DNA of 64,000 nt from contig CM035807.1 of assembly GCA_020466095.1 (NCBI GenBank), positions 112,038,786 to 112,102,785 of the forward strand. The letters are read 5' to 3'. A program made the translations under genes and the position numbers. Source of the DNA: Chlorops oryzae. Its lineage: Eukaryota > Arthropoda > Insecta > Diptera > Chloropidae. This document shows positions 48,871 through 58,511 of the stretch, piece by piece (the stretch's first letter is position 1; the number at the start of each line of letters is the position of its first letter). The notes under the pieces are model-generated. The model was given only the letters and a program-made list of their open reading frames with translations, was not told the origin of the DNA and ran no database searches.

Positions 48871-49339
48871 GAGTCACCAAAATACTGCCTTAGCATCAGT
48901 GCAAGGGTCACTTAAGGCGCTTGTGTTGTAGGTTTAATCAGTTTAAGCGGGCATATTCCCTGAATATGTATATTTTCTTTTTAAATGTATATGACTGACT
49001 CTTCGTTTCTAACCCCCGACCGCCTTGAAAATAACTTATCCACGTCTCTGGATCTTTTTGGTCATGATTAATGGTGCACAAAAAATTGATAGAGAATCTC
49101 AAAAAATAACTTTGAAAATTGCATTCAATGATATATTTCACATTGATTGACGAAAATTGCTGTGGCAAAATTAGAACTAAGTGCATTCGGAGAAATGAAG
49201 TAGAAAAACAAATGAACAAAAAAAAAAAGCAAGGAGGTGGCAGGAAAAATCATGAGATAAGACTTTTTTCTCAAGCATTTGAGCTTTTTGCTTTGTGTTT
49301 TGGTGAAAGGTAATACGTTAGATGTATTTAAAAAAAAAA

Positions 49340-49616
49340 TTGCCAGAAAGTGGCGCGAAAACGGGAATACACTGAAAAAAATATTTTACTTTAATTTTAT
49401 TTTTTGTGAGTGTAAAATTAAAATTATTTTTTAAATTTTTGTTTCAGCTTTCTACCTAAAGTTATTCTTGAGATATTAAATTTGGAAAAAGGTCTTACTA
49501 AAAAGGACTTTTCAAGAATATTTCAAGGACACTGCGCAATATAGGAGCCAAAAAATAATTTCTATAGAGGTTTTAGGAAGTAGTTATCCACAAAGGGGCC
49601 GACCGCCTTCCTGAGC
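49340..49616. repeat. Dispersed repeat family C, copy 1
   Basis: Ordered blocks AGAAAGTGGCGCGAAAA, AATACACTGAAAAAAATA, TTTTTTGTGAGTGTAAAATT, CTTTCTACCTAAA, ACTAAAAAGGACTTTTCAAG, ATATTTCAAGGACACTGCG and GACCGCCTTCCTGAGC are shared with 52895-53190, and more weakly with 55600-55900. Non-coding and diverged. Confidence 0.65.
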
Positions 49617-49624
49617 CTAGCGAG

Positions 49625-50306
49625 CATGTAGGAGTGTAGGTCTAACTCTTCTTCTTCCTAATCCCTGCAATGTGTTAGAGCTACGCTGCTTCAACATATG
49701 CATATAGCACGCGGAAAAGAGAAGCATGCTATGGCAGCGAAATCTTTAGCTCTGCTGTGGTGAAATGCATTGCCACTTTTATTTTTAATTTTGGGAGATT
49801 TTCGAGTTCATTACATATAAAATATCTACCAAACTCATAAAATAATATGAAAAGCTTAAAAAAACATAAAAATAATCAAGGAATCTCAATATCAAGGAGA
49901 AATATAAATTGTTTTTTTTGTCCTTCCCTGTCCACATAACTTTTTGATCCCACTATTTCAGCAAAAATGCTAAATTCTATGTACAATCTAATTCGCAGCC
50001 GTAGTCAAAAATGTATGTAAATTTATTACAAAATGAAAACATTCGTGCACATTAAGCAAAAACATATCGCAATACATTTATTAAAGTTGCAATTATGAAC
50101 TTTTCAAGCAATATAAAAAACCGCGTTTTTTGATAATTTTGTTGCAAGTGGCATCATAGAGCCACTTTTGTCTGCCCGTATTGTTGTTGGTAGCTTTCTG
50201 GTGAATTTCTCGAAAGAGTTGAGTTTCCTATCCCTGCCTAATGGGGAGTTTCTTATTAGCGGCAGAGGCCTTTCGACGTCGAGAGTTAGACCTACACTCC
50301 TACATG
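49625..50306. mobile_element. 682-bp TIR element with perfect 8-bp target duplication (hAT-like)
   Basis: Perfect 25-bp terminal inverted repeats beginning CATGTAGGAGTGTAGGTC are flanked by CTAGCGAG on both sides (49617-49624 and 50307-50314). It is inserted at the end of a family C repeat. The body is AT-rich; a tract AATGGGGAGTTTC and ATTAGCGGCAGAGG lies near the right end. No transposase, so non-autonomous. The identical target copies and perfect TIRs suggest fairly recent insertion. Confidence 0.88.
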
Positions 50307-50314
50307 CTAGCGAG

Positions 50315-51007
50315 ACCCTTTCCTATGCTCTCTTCTTCTTCGCTTAAGACCGAATATTCGATTGCAGCTGCTGCGATAATTATTAAGAATATCGACTCAC
50401 AAGCCATCTTCCGATTAATCATCTATAAAATGTTTATCAAATGCCCAAATGTATTACAAGGTTATCATCATAATCATCTCAAAATAAGTAAAAAGAACGG
50501 CTAAGTACGTTACATACATACATACGTAATATTTATGTACGTATTTAATGTCAAATGTCTGCGAATCTATTAAAATCACATTTGCTTGCTTACTTTTGCC
50601 ACCGATGCCACATTTAAGTACGAGTGCGATTACGAATTAACAGCGAAATATTAATAAAACTTCTTTTTTATTATTGCTTTTTAAAATGAACATCAAAACG
50701 TGACTGCGCACGTTAACTGCGAGACTTAAAATTGGGAGACTTACGTCAAAAAAAAAAAAAAAACCAAAATGTAAAGCAAATAAAAAAGGCACAACTTACT
50801 ATTTTTCAATACCAAAAAAATCTCCTTTGCACTTCACCTTTTGGGAGTACCTACTCCGTGCTGCCAAGTGTGATACCTTCAACAGGAGGACCCCTGATGT
50901 ACAAATAAGTGATGCACTTAATTCGGCGCAAAAATTTTTTTCTTCTCTTTGTTTTTGTGTCATTAAAAAGATACATACATACTTGCCTCTTCAATCTGCT
51001 GCGGCTG
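50315..51007. other. Intergenic region; nothing recognised
   Basis: Mostly AT-rich with a TACATACATACATACG microsatellite near 50510 and an A-run near 50750. An open frame from 50241 spans the right end of the neighbouring TIR element and is unlikely to be a gene. Confidence 0.4.
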
Positions 51008-51015
51008 ATGGTAAT

Positions 51016-51395
51016 CCCTGCAGGAAATGTCAATAGTGAATCTATACTCTTTCTCTACTGACTGCGTCAACAGTACTACTGACAAGTTATACCCGTCGCA
51101 ATGCTTTGCGTTATTGACATTTAACATTGAGTTGTCATTGAATGTCAACAGTAGACCGACAAACTATTGACGAACTATTGACGTCGGTACTATTATGTAG
51201 ACAAAAAGGAGTACTCTTTCGCTTTATAAGGAGACATGTTGTTGACATGGTCAATAAAGATGAACTATACCTCTTGACAGTACAGTTTCTTTAATGACAC
51301 CGCCTATAAATACTGTTGACGTTGGAACTAGTTCTCTCGTCTATATTGACGTCAGTATAGACATGGGGCCATATGGCGACAGGCTTCCTGCAGGG
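51016..51395. mobile_element. 380-bp TIR element with 8-bp near-perfect target duplication
   Basis: Left end CCCTGCAGGAA and right end TTCCTGCAGGG, flanked by ATGGTAAT (51008-51015) and ATGGTAGT (51396-51403), 7 of 8 matching. The interior is rich in TATTGAC/GTCAATA and GTTGACG words in both orientations. No coding capacity. The TIR is short, so the call is weaker than for the neighbouring elements. Confidence 0.6.
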
Positions 51396-51539
51396 ATGGT
51401 AGTGGTAGTGTTGGTGGTGCTTCTGCTCTGCCGTGTGCACTGTCAACCAAGTGCAGCAGAAGAAGAGAGGTCTGAAGATTTTGTTGCCTTCAAACATCGA
51501 ATCGCTTGGCACCAAAGTACCTACTCGACGCTTTGCTGC

Positions 51540-51584
51540 ACATATGTATATATGTATGTACATATGTATGTATGTATGTATGAA
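51540..51584. repeat. ATGTATGT microsatellite
   Basis: Imperfect run of TATGTATG-type units (CATATGTATATATGTATGTA onward). A TG dinucleotide run (TGTGTGTGTGTGTGTG) follows near 51755. Confidence 0.7.
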
Positions 51585-51943
51585 GTTTTGCAATCCTATT
51601 AATCAACTATTTGATGCCAATATTTATTGTCACGTAATGCGTGATGGATTTTCAAAATTTGCGCAATTTTCTTGATAATTCACCAATTGCTTGGAATTTG
51701 ATTCGAGGATTTTCGATTTATGTTCTTTCAAACATTTGATTTCTCAAAGATTTTTGTGTGTGTGTGTGTGATTCATGTTGTTACTCAGCAGTTATTTAGG
51801 AATTGCATTACCAAAGTAATGCATTTTTTCATCGATGAAATAGGAATGCAAAGTAAATTGAACAAATTTGCATGGAGAGGTAATCGAAAAGGTAATGTGT
51901 TGCCGAATATTTGCAGTGCGAAACCAAATCTTTACATACTATA

Positions 51944-52108
51944 CAGTGAACTACGGATAAATGGAACACGAATAAATGCAAAAACCTCATAAGTGCAAGG
52001 TTCTTTGAAGCCTTGGTCTCATGATAATATGCACGGATTAGTGCAAAGATCGCATAAGTGCACAGGAGTACGAGCAAAAACCGTGTTGTATTTATCCGTA
52101 GTCTACTG
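51944..52108. mobile_element. 165-bp pogo/Tigger-like MITE with TA target duplication
   Basis: Left end CAGTGAACTACGGATAAATG and, on the other strand, right end CAGTAGACTACGGATAAATA match at 23 of 27 positions over the full TIR. TA flanks both ends (51942-51943 and 52109-52110). CATAAGTGCA occurs twice inside. CAGT...ACTG ends with a TA target are typical of the pogo/Tigger branch of Tc1/mariner. Confidence 0.78.
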
Positions 52109-52393
52109 TATATTATAGTATAATTTCAGGCAAAAGTTTAAGCCCGTAAATTCAATATATTTTGCATTACTTGAGAATGCAAATAGTAATGCATTACAAA
52201 AACAAGCTTTTTCGATTACTTTTTGTACAGCTGGGAATGCAAAAAGTCATGCATTACATTCGCTAGGACATCGCCGTGTTAAAAGTAATCGATTTTGTAT
52301 TGCATAAACAGTAACCCTTTTGAATAAAATTTTGCATTACCATCGGTTACAAATAACTGCTGGGTTAAGCTTTAACCGAAATGCTTATACCTA

Positions 52394-52540
52394 CAGTGAA
52401 GCCTCAAACAAATGGCTTTGAAACGATCAAATAGAAAAAACGAGACACTGTTGTTATTGAAATTCATTTGGGCTGACAGAAAATATTTAACGGATGTGCG
52501 AAAACGATCGTGTTTGGAACAATACATAGAGGTTTTACTG
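52394..52540. mobile_element. 147-bp pogo/Tigger-like MITE
   Basis: Left CAGTGAAGCCTC and, on the opposite strand, right CAGTAAAACCTC, with TA on both sides (52392-52393 and 52541-52542). The inner sequence is open in one frame on the plus strand but has no recognisable protein motif. Confidence 0.6.
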
Positions 52541-52747
52541 TATGGAAGTGGTATTTTTTTGTTAGAAAAGTTTTTTTCAAATAAAAGAAGGGCTTATTAG
52601 AATCGTTTGGACAAATTCAAAGCCCTTTGGTAAGTACTCAGTCTACTAATTTACGAGGGCGGGTCAATTAGTCCATGAATTTTAGAGGTGTAATCGTCTG
52701 CGACCCTCTGAAAGGGATTTCGAACTTATGTCTTTATAACTACAGTA

Positions 52748-52830
52748 CAGTAAGGCTTCCATAACTCGAATCACCATTATACAAAGAAATAGTTCGAGCT
52801 TAAGAAGTTCAAGTTATGGAAGTTTGACTG
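52748..52830. mobile_element. 83-bp pogo/Tigger-like remnant
   Basis: Left end CAGTAAGGCTTCCATAACTC and, on the opposite strand, right end CAGTCAAACTTCCATAACTT. TA is present on the left only, TT on the right. The CCATAACTCGAA motif is typical of Tigger-type termini. The element has almost no interior. Confidence 0.6.
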
Positions 52831-52894
52831 TTTCTCAAAAATATACATACATACCTTTTGATTTGGATGGGGTATTTTTAAAGGTATTTTTAAA

Positions 52895-53190
52895 AAATAG
52901 ACAGAAAGTGGCGCAAAAAAGTTAATACACTGAAAAAAAAAATAAAATTTTTATTTAATTTTTTGTGGGAAAATTTTTCTCTGTGTAAAATTAAAACCAA
53001 TTTTTTTTTGGAAATTCCTCGTCGCCCTTTTTTTTTAATCTTTCTATCTAAATTTTCTTTTCAGATATAAAATTTTGAAAAAAAGCCTCACTAAAAAGTT
53101 TCCAAAGATATTTCAAGGGCACTGCGGAATATGAAACTAAAAATCGAGTAAATCGACCGTCTTCCTGAGCTGGCAAGAACCATTCTTCGC
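52895..53190. repeat. Dispersed repeat family C, copy 2
   Basis: AGACAGAAAGTGGCGCAAAA, AATACACTGAAAAAAAAA, CTGTGTAAAATTAAAA, TCTTTCTATCTAAATTTTC, CTCACTAAAAAGTTTCC, GATATTTCAAGGGCACTGCG and GACCGTCTTCCTGAGC align in order with 49340-49616. Confidence 0.65.
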
Positions 53191-53299
53191 CTAGTAAACC
53201 AACATACCAAGCAGATTAAAATCCACCCATCAAAGGGTTAAGTTTCGCAAAGAAATGCTATGACTTTGAGAATGCTCGCGGTCTTGTAGAATTAAATTT

Positions 53300-53715
53300 G
53301 AATTGAATTCATTAAGAGTTCCAGTATTTAACGGATATAAGCATTATTCTCTCAAAAGCATCGTTACTGAGCCCTTAGATTACTGTTATCATAAGATCAG
53401 AAGATCACTTGACCACAAAAATGCATTTATTCCCTTTAAGGTCTGTTTCGATTGTCCAGCGAAGGCAGTACCTTATGGAATATTCATATGCATCGATTGC
53501 TCGGCAGTTGATCCGGAATTTGGATATGTACTCAAACTTCGTCCGATCGACGAATTTGGATACAAATTGGTTGCGACAAATGCAATTGGGTGGCAATGCG
53601 AAAAGCAGCATAATGGTTCTCTCTTCCGGTTCTCTCTAAAGGTAAGTATCTTGACGGGGTCCGCTCATTATATAATTGATGTTGTGAAATGAAACGGTGA
53701 AAAAAGACCCCCATT
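53300..53715 (+). pseudogene. ArfGAP2/3-type ArfGAP zinc-finger pseudogene fragment
   Basis: Reading one frame gives KVCFDCPAKAVPYGIFICID followed by CSAV, the core of an ArfGAP zinc finger. Shifting frame downstream gives FVRSTNLDTNWLRQMQLGGN, the next conserved block of ArfGAP2/3. Relative to the family, about six residues are lost between the two Cys pairs (C-x2-C-x12-C-x2-C instead of the usual x16-17). The HRNLGVHLT stretch is scrambled to a DPEFGYVLK-like sequence, and WTW/LQ is lost between DTNW and LRQMQ. An intact finger is needed for GTPase activation of Arf1, so this copy cannot be functional. TTTAAG precedes the finger and GTAAGT follows LSLK, which suggests a decayed exon from a genomic duplication and not a processed copy. 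Confidence 0.8.
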
Positions 53716-55085
53716 TCGAATAATAATGTTAAAGTTCCGTTATTTTTCTTTTTACTTTTACATTGTTAGACGAAAACCGTAAATCCTTATTGAAAAAATA
53801 AAAAAAAATTTCAAATCAAATGGAATTAACATAAACAAAGCCCATTGAACTCGTCGAGCTTATTTAAATTTCGTCATCTTTTCGGTCCCGAAATTTCAAT
53901 AAAACTGCACCATTTCGATTATTTTTTCCCCCTCGGATTTGTACATGTTTGCATCCATTCAGTTAAACAATAAGTGAGAAATCTCTTTCAAATTTTGAAA
54001 AGCACTTTCTCACATCTTGAAGGCTTGTTTTGAAATATTCCATTGATTGACGAAAATTTCCCATAATGGAGAATGATCTTTTCTTAAGCTTCCACTTCAC
54101 ACATTAAAAACGTCGTGTCGAATGAGTTTTTTTTTTGTTTTTTTTTTTTTCAAAAGCAGTCACCAAATGCCCACGAGCTTAAGTGCCTAACGTATGTCAC
54201 CATTTGGCTTTAATATTAATAAACTCAATATGAAACACCTTTTTTTTTCCAAGCTTAATTTATTTATTTTACTTTCAAATTAACGCAGCATCGTCTTGCA
54301 TCGAAATGGCTTTGCCAACTTTATTTGGTCATTCACATCGTTTCGGAGTGAGCCTCAAAAGCAGTCCGTCCGTCCGTCCGTCCGTCCGTCCGTCCGTTTG
54401 GGTGACTTGCAACAAGGTCTCGATAAATCCGTTGCCAATCATTTCAAAGTATAAAGTACAAAATATATTGGAATTTATTTATTAATTTTTTTTCTCTATT
54501 TTTCAAACAAACTTTTGAGCAAAAAACAAATCTACTCATGCACACACACGCACGTGTACACAGATACCCACATATGAACTCATCAACTTTGAAGTTTGAT
54601 GTCACTTCGAGTCAGTCTGAGCAGCTATTTCTGCGGTTCAAGTTGATTTTGATGATGTTTGGCGATGGTCCCCGTCCGTCCGTCCATCCGTCCGTTTGTT
54701 CGCGGCATTTGGTGTGCCTAGAAACGCAATCGACAACTCCACAAAACACATTTAATTGAAGCATTTGTCCTTCACGCATTTTTGAGTGCTTGAAAATTCC
54801 ACTTAAAAGAAATTTTTAGAATTTTAACAATTAAAGTTTGAACGTTTTTATTTTATTTTATAATTTTATTTTATTAACTTTTTTTTTCGAAAAATATGGT
54901 AACCTTTGTTGAATCAAGAGGCCGGCGCACAGTGGGGAATCGGTGGAAAAAATAGGATTTTTCCACTTTTGAATTTCAAAATTTTAATGATTCACTTTTG
55001 TAAAGAAATATTTGGATATTAGGAATTCAACATTCTTATTTATGATAATTGAATTTTTTTTATTAAAAAAGAAAAACTAACAAAA
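53716..55085. other. Intergenic region; simple repeats only
   Basis: AT-rich, with several T-runs near 54130 and 54245 and the (CCGT)n microsatellite at 54365. No gene or transposon end recognised. Confidence 0.4.
54363..54398. repeat. (CCGT)n microsatellite
   Basis: Eight consecutive CCGT units (GTCCGTCCGTCCG and on). A shorter one (CCGTCCGTCCATCCGTCCG) lies at 54674-54693. Confidence 0.9.
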
Positions 55086-55093
55086 ATCAAGTC

Positions 55094-55245
55094 ATGGGAG
55101 GTGGGCGTGGCAGTGGGCGGATTTCTAAGATTTTTTCAAAATATCTTAATTTAGCTCACAGAAGTGTTTCTGCAAAATTTCAATACTCTACGGACACTCC
55201 TTCTATTTTTTTCCAAAAAATATACGAAGCGGCCCCACTGTGCGG
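55094..55245. repeat. Ancient relative of the 720-bp satellite arm
   Basis: GTGGGCGTGGCAGTGGGCGG, then GATTTCTAAGATTTTTTC, a CTTAATTTAGCTCACAGAAG region, CTGCAAAATTTCAATACTC, ACACTCCTTCTATTTTTTTC and CAAAAAATATACGAAG align in order and spacing with one arm of the array unit (GGCGTGGCAG, GATTTCGAAAATTTTTTG, AGATAGAAGCGTCCATG, CCAAATTTCAAGACCC, AACTCCTTCTATGATTTACC, AAGAAATGTATGGAG). It is a single arm, not palindromic. Confidence 0.7.
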
Positions 55246-55410
55246 CGCCTTAGTCATTTTAAGTGAAGAAATTTTTTTCTCTCAAATTAAAATTAAAAGT
55301 ATATTTTGACTAAAAATATGTAAAATTTATTATTGGCTCGTTTAAATTCGCTGCCAATTGATGGGTAACGTCCCAAAAATGGCCCAATATATACAGCCCG
55401 ATTCTGAATA

Positions 55411-55569
55411 TTCCCGGGGAGTTTACTTTTCTTGAGAACAAATCTTCTTCTTTTTTAAATATTTCGGGGAAGAAATTTAATAGAGAATGGGTAGGATAAT
55501 TTTCCTTACCCTATCTGTTTCAAAAAGGAGAATTTTTGTATCGAGAAAAGTAAATTCGTTCCCCGGGAA
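55411..55569. mobile_element. 159-bp TIR element with TA target duplication
   Basis: TTCCCGGGGAGTTTACTTTT at the left and, on the other strand, TTCCCGGGGAACGAATTTAC followed by TTTTCTCGA at the right: imperfect inverted repeats sharing TTCCCGGGGA and TTTACTTTTCT. TA flanks both sides (55409-55410 and 55570-55571). Non-coding. Confidence 0.6.
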
Positions 55570-55599
55570 TAAAGGGTTGAAAAACGAGAATAGGTTTAA

Positions 55600-55900
55600 C
55601 CCTTTCATGTAGAACGAACAAAATTTTTTCCTGCATAACTCTAATCAATTATTGAAAAGTCTGTGTAAAATTAAATTTTTTTTTTTAGATTCCCAGTTTT
55701 ATTGACTATCAGTCGCCATTTGTTTTATCTTTCTATCTGAATAAGTTTTTGAGAAATGAATTTTTGAAAACATCCGTACTAAAAAGAAATTTTTCAAGGA
55801 TATTTCAAGGAATCTGGGTTATTGGAACCTAAAAATCGGTGTTAAGTAGTGTTTTAAGTATATAACTTGAAAGGACCTTTCTGGGAGCTCCAGCCGGCTA
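55600..55900. repeat. Dispersed repeat family C, copy 3 (diverged)
   Basis: CTGTGTAAAATTAAATTTTT, ATCTTTCTATCTGAATAAG, GTACTAAAAAGAAATTTTTC, AAGGATATTTCAAGGAATCT and GGACCTTTCTGGGAGC follow the order of the other two family C copies with lower identity. Confidence 0.5.
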
Positions 55901-56209
55901 TACCTACCCTTTGTAACTTATCCGTTAAAGGGTTAAGCTTCGGTAGCTGTTAGTAGAAAAAAGTATTAAATTCCTGGAATCTCCAATTTTAATGTTAGGT
56001 TAGGACAATCAACAAAAGTATAGTCCATATAAAAGTTAAATTTTTATAGAACCTTTTTTCAGGTCACTCTTCTCTCTAACTGACGAGCGAACTGACGGAC
56101 GAACGAAGACATCAAAAGTCGGCCAAGCGCGACTTTCTTATAACCAGCTTCTCGACAATGTTGACGAATCACTCTCTTTCCACTCAATTGTTAATATACC
56201 TACCATGAT

Positions 56210-56428
56210 ACAAGAAAACAAGATAGCGCTACTTAGTACCGCTATTTTGAGGCTCTCTTTGAGAACCGAAAATTGAGTTTGTGACGTCACTGAGCGAGAA
56301 ATTGTTGTTGTTTCTCATGCTATTCAAAAAAGTAAAAAACCGGTTTAATATGGGAAACAACAACAACGAATCGCGATTTTGAGTTCGTGACGTTTCCTCT
56401 CACAAGTGGCGCTATCTTGTTTTCTTGT
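56210..56428. mobile_element. 219-bp TIR element with perfect 8-bp target duplication (hAT-like)
   Basis: Perfect 20-bp terminal inverted repeat ACAAGAAAACAAGATAGCGC at 56210 and its complement ending at 56428. The homology continues as TACTT versus CACTT. Both sides carry ACCATGAT (56202-56209 and 56429-56436). The inside has GTGACGTCAC and AACAACAACAA, non-coding. Confidence 0.88.
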
Positions 56429-56436
56429 ACCATGAT

Positions 56437-57579
56437 ACCTACTATTTAACATATGTAGTTGTGTTCAGCATATATTTCGAATTTGAATCTTGTACGCCTT
56501 TCCGCAAGGAAGTACAGATATATATCCTCAGCTGTGGGCGTGGCATTTCTCGCATTTTCAGTTTGAATCTTCTACACCTCTTCGTAGATAAGCTATGAAA
56601 AACCAACATTGTGGGCGAATGTGGTTGCCTATATTTTCAGGGATATGTTCCTCTTCCGTCATAAGTGCTTCATAAATTTGCCAAATGTGTACAGTATCCC
56701 CCGTTTAATTTGTGGGCACGGCAGAAGGTCATCCGTTTCGGAGGATATCGGCCCACAGACGTACAGACGGGCATGTCTAGCCGGGCTGCATTTATCCGAG
56801 GGATTTTTTTTTTTCATCGAAAACAAAAGGGAGAAAAGGATTAATTTGGGCATTTTTTGTGGGAAATCCACTAAAGAATTTTTGCCATCCCTAATATCGA
56901 ACTTACATGTAGCTGTTACAAGATCCGTACATAACTAATATACCCTGCTGAAGCTGTGTATGTAAAACCCAAACAGTAGGAAACCGATTATCATAAAAGC
57001 CCCCAAATTCGGAAGTTAACACATTTCAAAAGTCAAGAAACGTCCATGAATCCGAAGATGGTTAACCGTATAATTTTAAATAACGACGAAAACATTAAAA
57101 AAAGCTTCCGTTTAAACATTTTATAAAGAAAATTCCCATACGGAAATGTACCGGAGCAATAAGAGGTGTCAGATTGTCTTGACCATTTTGCTTTGATATG
57201 CAAATTTACATACATTATTATGTCCAACGAAACATTTTAAGTGTTAAGACAATCGAGTAAGACAAAAATGCATGGAACTCGATTGTTTTCGATCGTGAAA
57301 CCAATTTTCATGACCATTAAAAAGAAACTCGGTGGAATCAATTTTTGTTAGGTAAATATTTGATTAAATTTCTGATTTTGCTGTAACTTTATTGCAGAAC
57401 ACGGTCACGGCTAAGTTGAACAATTTTTTTTCAATTATTTTTTCAAAGTTCACATTAAGGACAATCACTTAAGTTATAAGTGAGCAGTGTCTTCAGAAGT
57501 TGAAGAAAGGTCTTGCCGACTCAGGAAGTCAATCGGGCCCCTGAAAGGAATTATCAACACTTTTTTTTAAAAAAATACA
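56437..57579. other. Gene-poor region with fly-type GTGGGCGTGGC repeats
   Basis: At 56460-56640 two decayed direct units share a TTTGAATCTTSTACRCC-type word, a GTGGGCG word and TTTTCAG. The sequence resembles decayed intergenic repeat found elsewhere in the window (60250). The remainder is AT-rich. No coding content recognised. Confidence 0.4.
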
Positions 57580-57930
57580 ACTCCTCGGGGTAGTTTTGCA
57601 TTTGGAGGGAAATAATGATTGGAAATTTGTTTTCACGACGAATACCATCAAAGGGAACAATGAGCGTATTCAGAGGTTACTTTTGGGGGGTTCAAGCCCC
57701 ATCGAATTGTGGGGAATTACAAAGGGGGTTGAGCAAATGATCTCGGTGGATAGTTTTGTTATGCCTTAAACCTCTTCCGAAGTACAGTTAAGTCGAAGAC
57801 GAACAAAGAGAACAAAAGATGTGATATTGTCATCGGCCTGAAGTCTTCTTCTGCATCTCCCATGTCCCTCCGAGCCCCCACATGGCTTGTTTTAAGTCAG
57901 CCCCCGGAATTAACGAGCCATAGATTTAAG
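57580..57930. repeat. Dispersed repeat core B, copy 2
   Basis: From ACTCCTCGGGGTAGTTTTGC through CGAATACCATCAAAGGGAAC, GAGCGTATTCAGAGG and AGTCGAAGACGAACAAAG to CATAGATTTAAG, nearly identical to 47870-48232 and 63590-63931. This copy has no TGATGG minisatellite in front of it. Confidence 0.9.
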
Positions 57931-58511
57931 CAGTGATGTCAACTTAGCGCTTTTGGAAGGCCCGCGGCGCGAAAACTTCTTTTTAGCGCGAAGCTATTTT
58001 TGCGCGAAATCTAACGCTTTTTCGTTGCGTTCATTTAAGTTTTCAATATAGTTTTTCCTTCAATTTTTAACATTGTAATAACGTAAGCCAAGTATTGCTT
58101 TCTAGCACAACAGCTGTAAGATGAACCAATGATGAATCTGGCAGCTTTAATTTTGTGATTTCGTTTAGACTAGAGAAACATTGTGCGTGACTATTTTGTG
58201 ATATAGAATGGCATATGGGAAAGAAAGAGATGGTTGTTCGGTGCCTCAGTCGCATCGTTTCTAATCTAAACGCAGACTTGTAAGAAGCATATTTAATCAT
58301 TTGTTTTATAATAAATATTCAAAGAAAAAACAAAATCAAAATATACTATGATCTTTTTAGAAAAACAACACGTTCCCTTCGAAAAACGCTTTCTTTTGGT
58401 TGATTTAGCGCTTTTTGAAATTAGAAATTGGGAATCATTGATTTCCGGTGCTTTTTAGCGCGTTTTCAAAATTAATCAGCGCTTTTCCCATCTGCGGAGT
58501 TGGCAACACTG
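57931..58511. mobile_element. CAGTG-ended element, copy 2, with extra internal segment
   Basis: CAGTGATGTCAACTTAGCGC at the left and GAGTTGGCAACACTG at the right, as in the 48-kb copy. Between TTTTTCCTTC and GATCTTTTTAGAAAAACAAC it carries about 285 extra bases (58064-58349) that the 48-kb copy lacks. The partial copy at 61.4 kb also has CAATTTTAAACAT at the same point, so at least the first bases of the segment belong to the element and the 48-kb copy is probably a deletion derivative. Confidence 0.75.

Noticed and set aside
53303..53692. Calling the 129-codon frame an intact ArfGAP gene
   Set aside because: The zinc-finger spacing is broken, and the next conserved block lies in a different frame.
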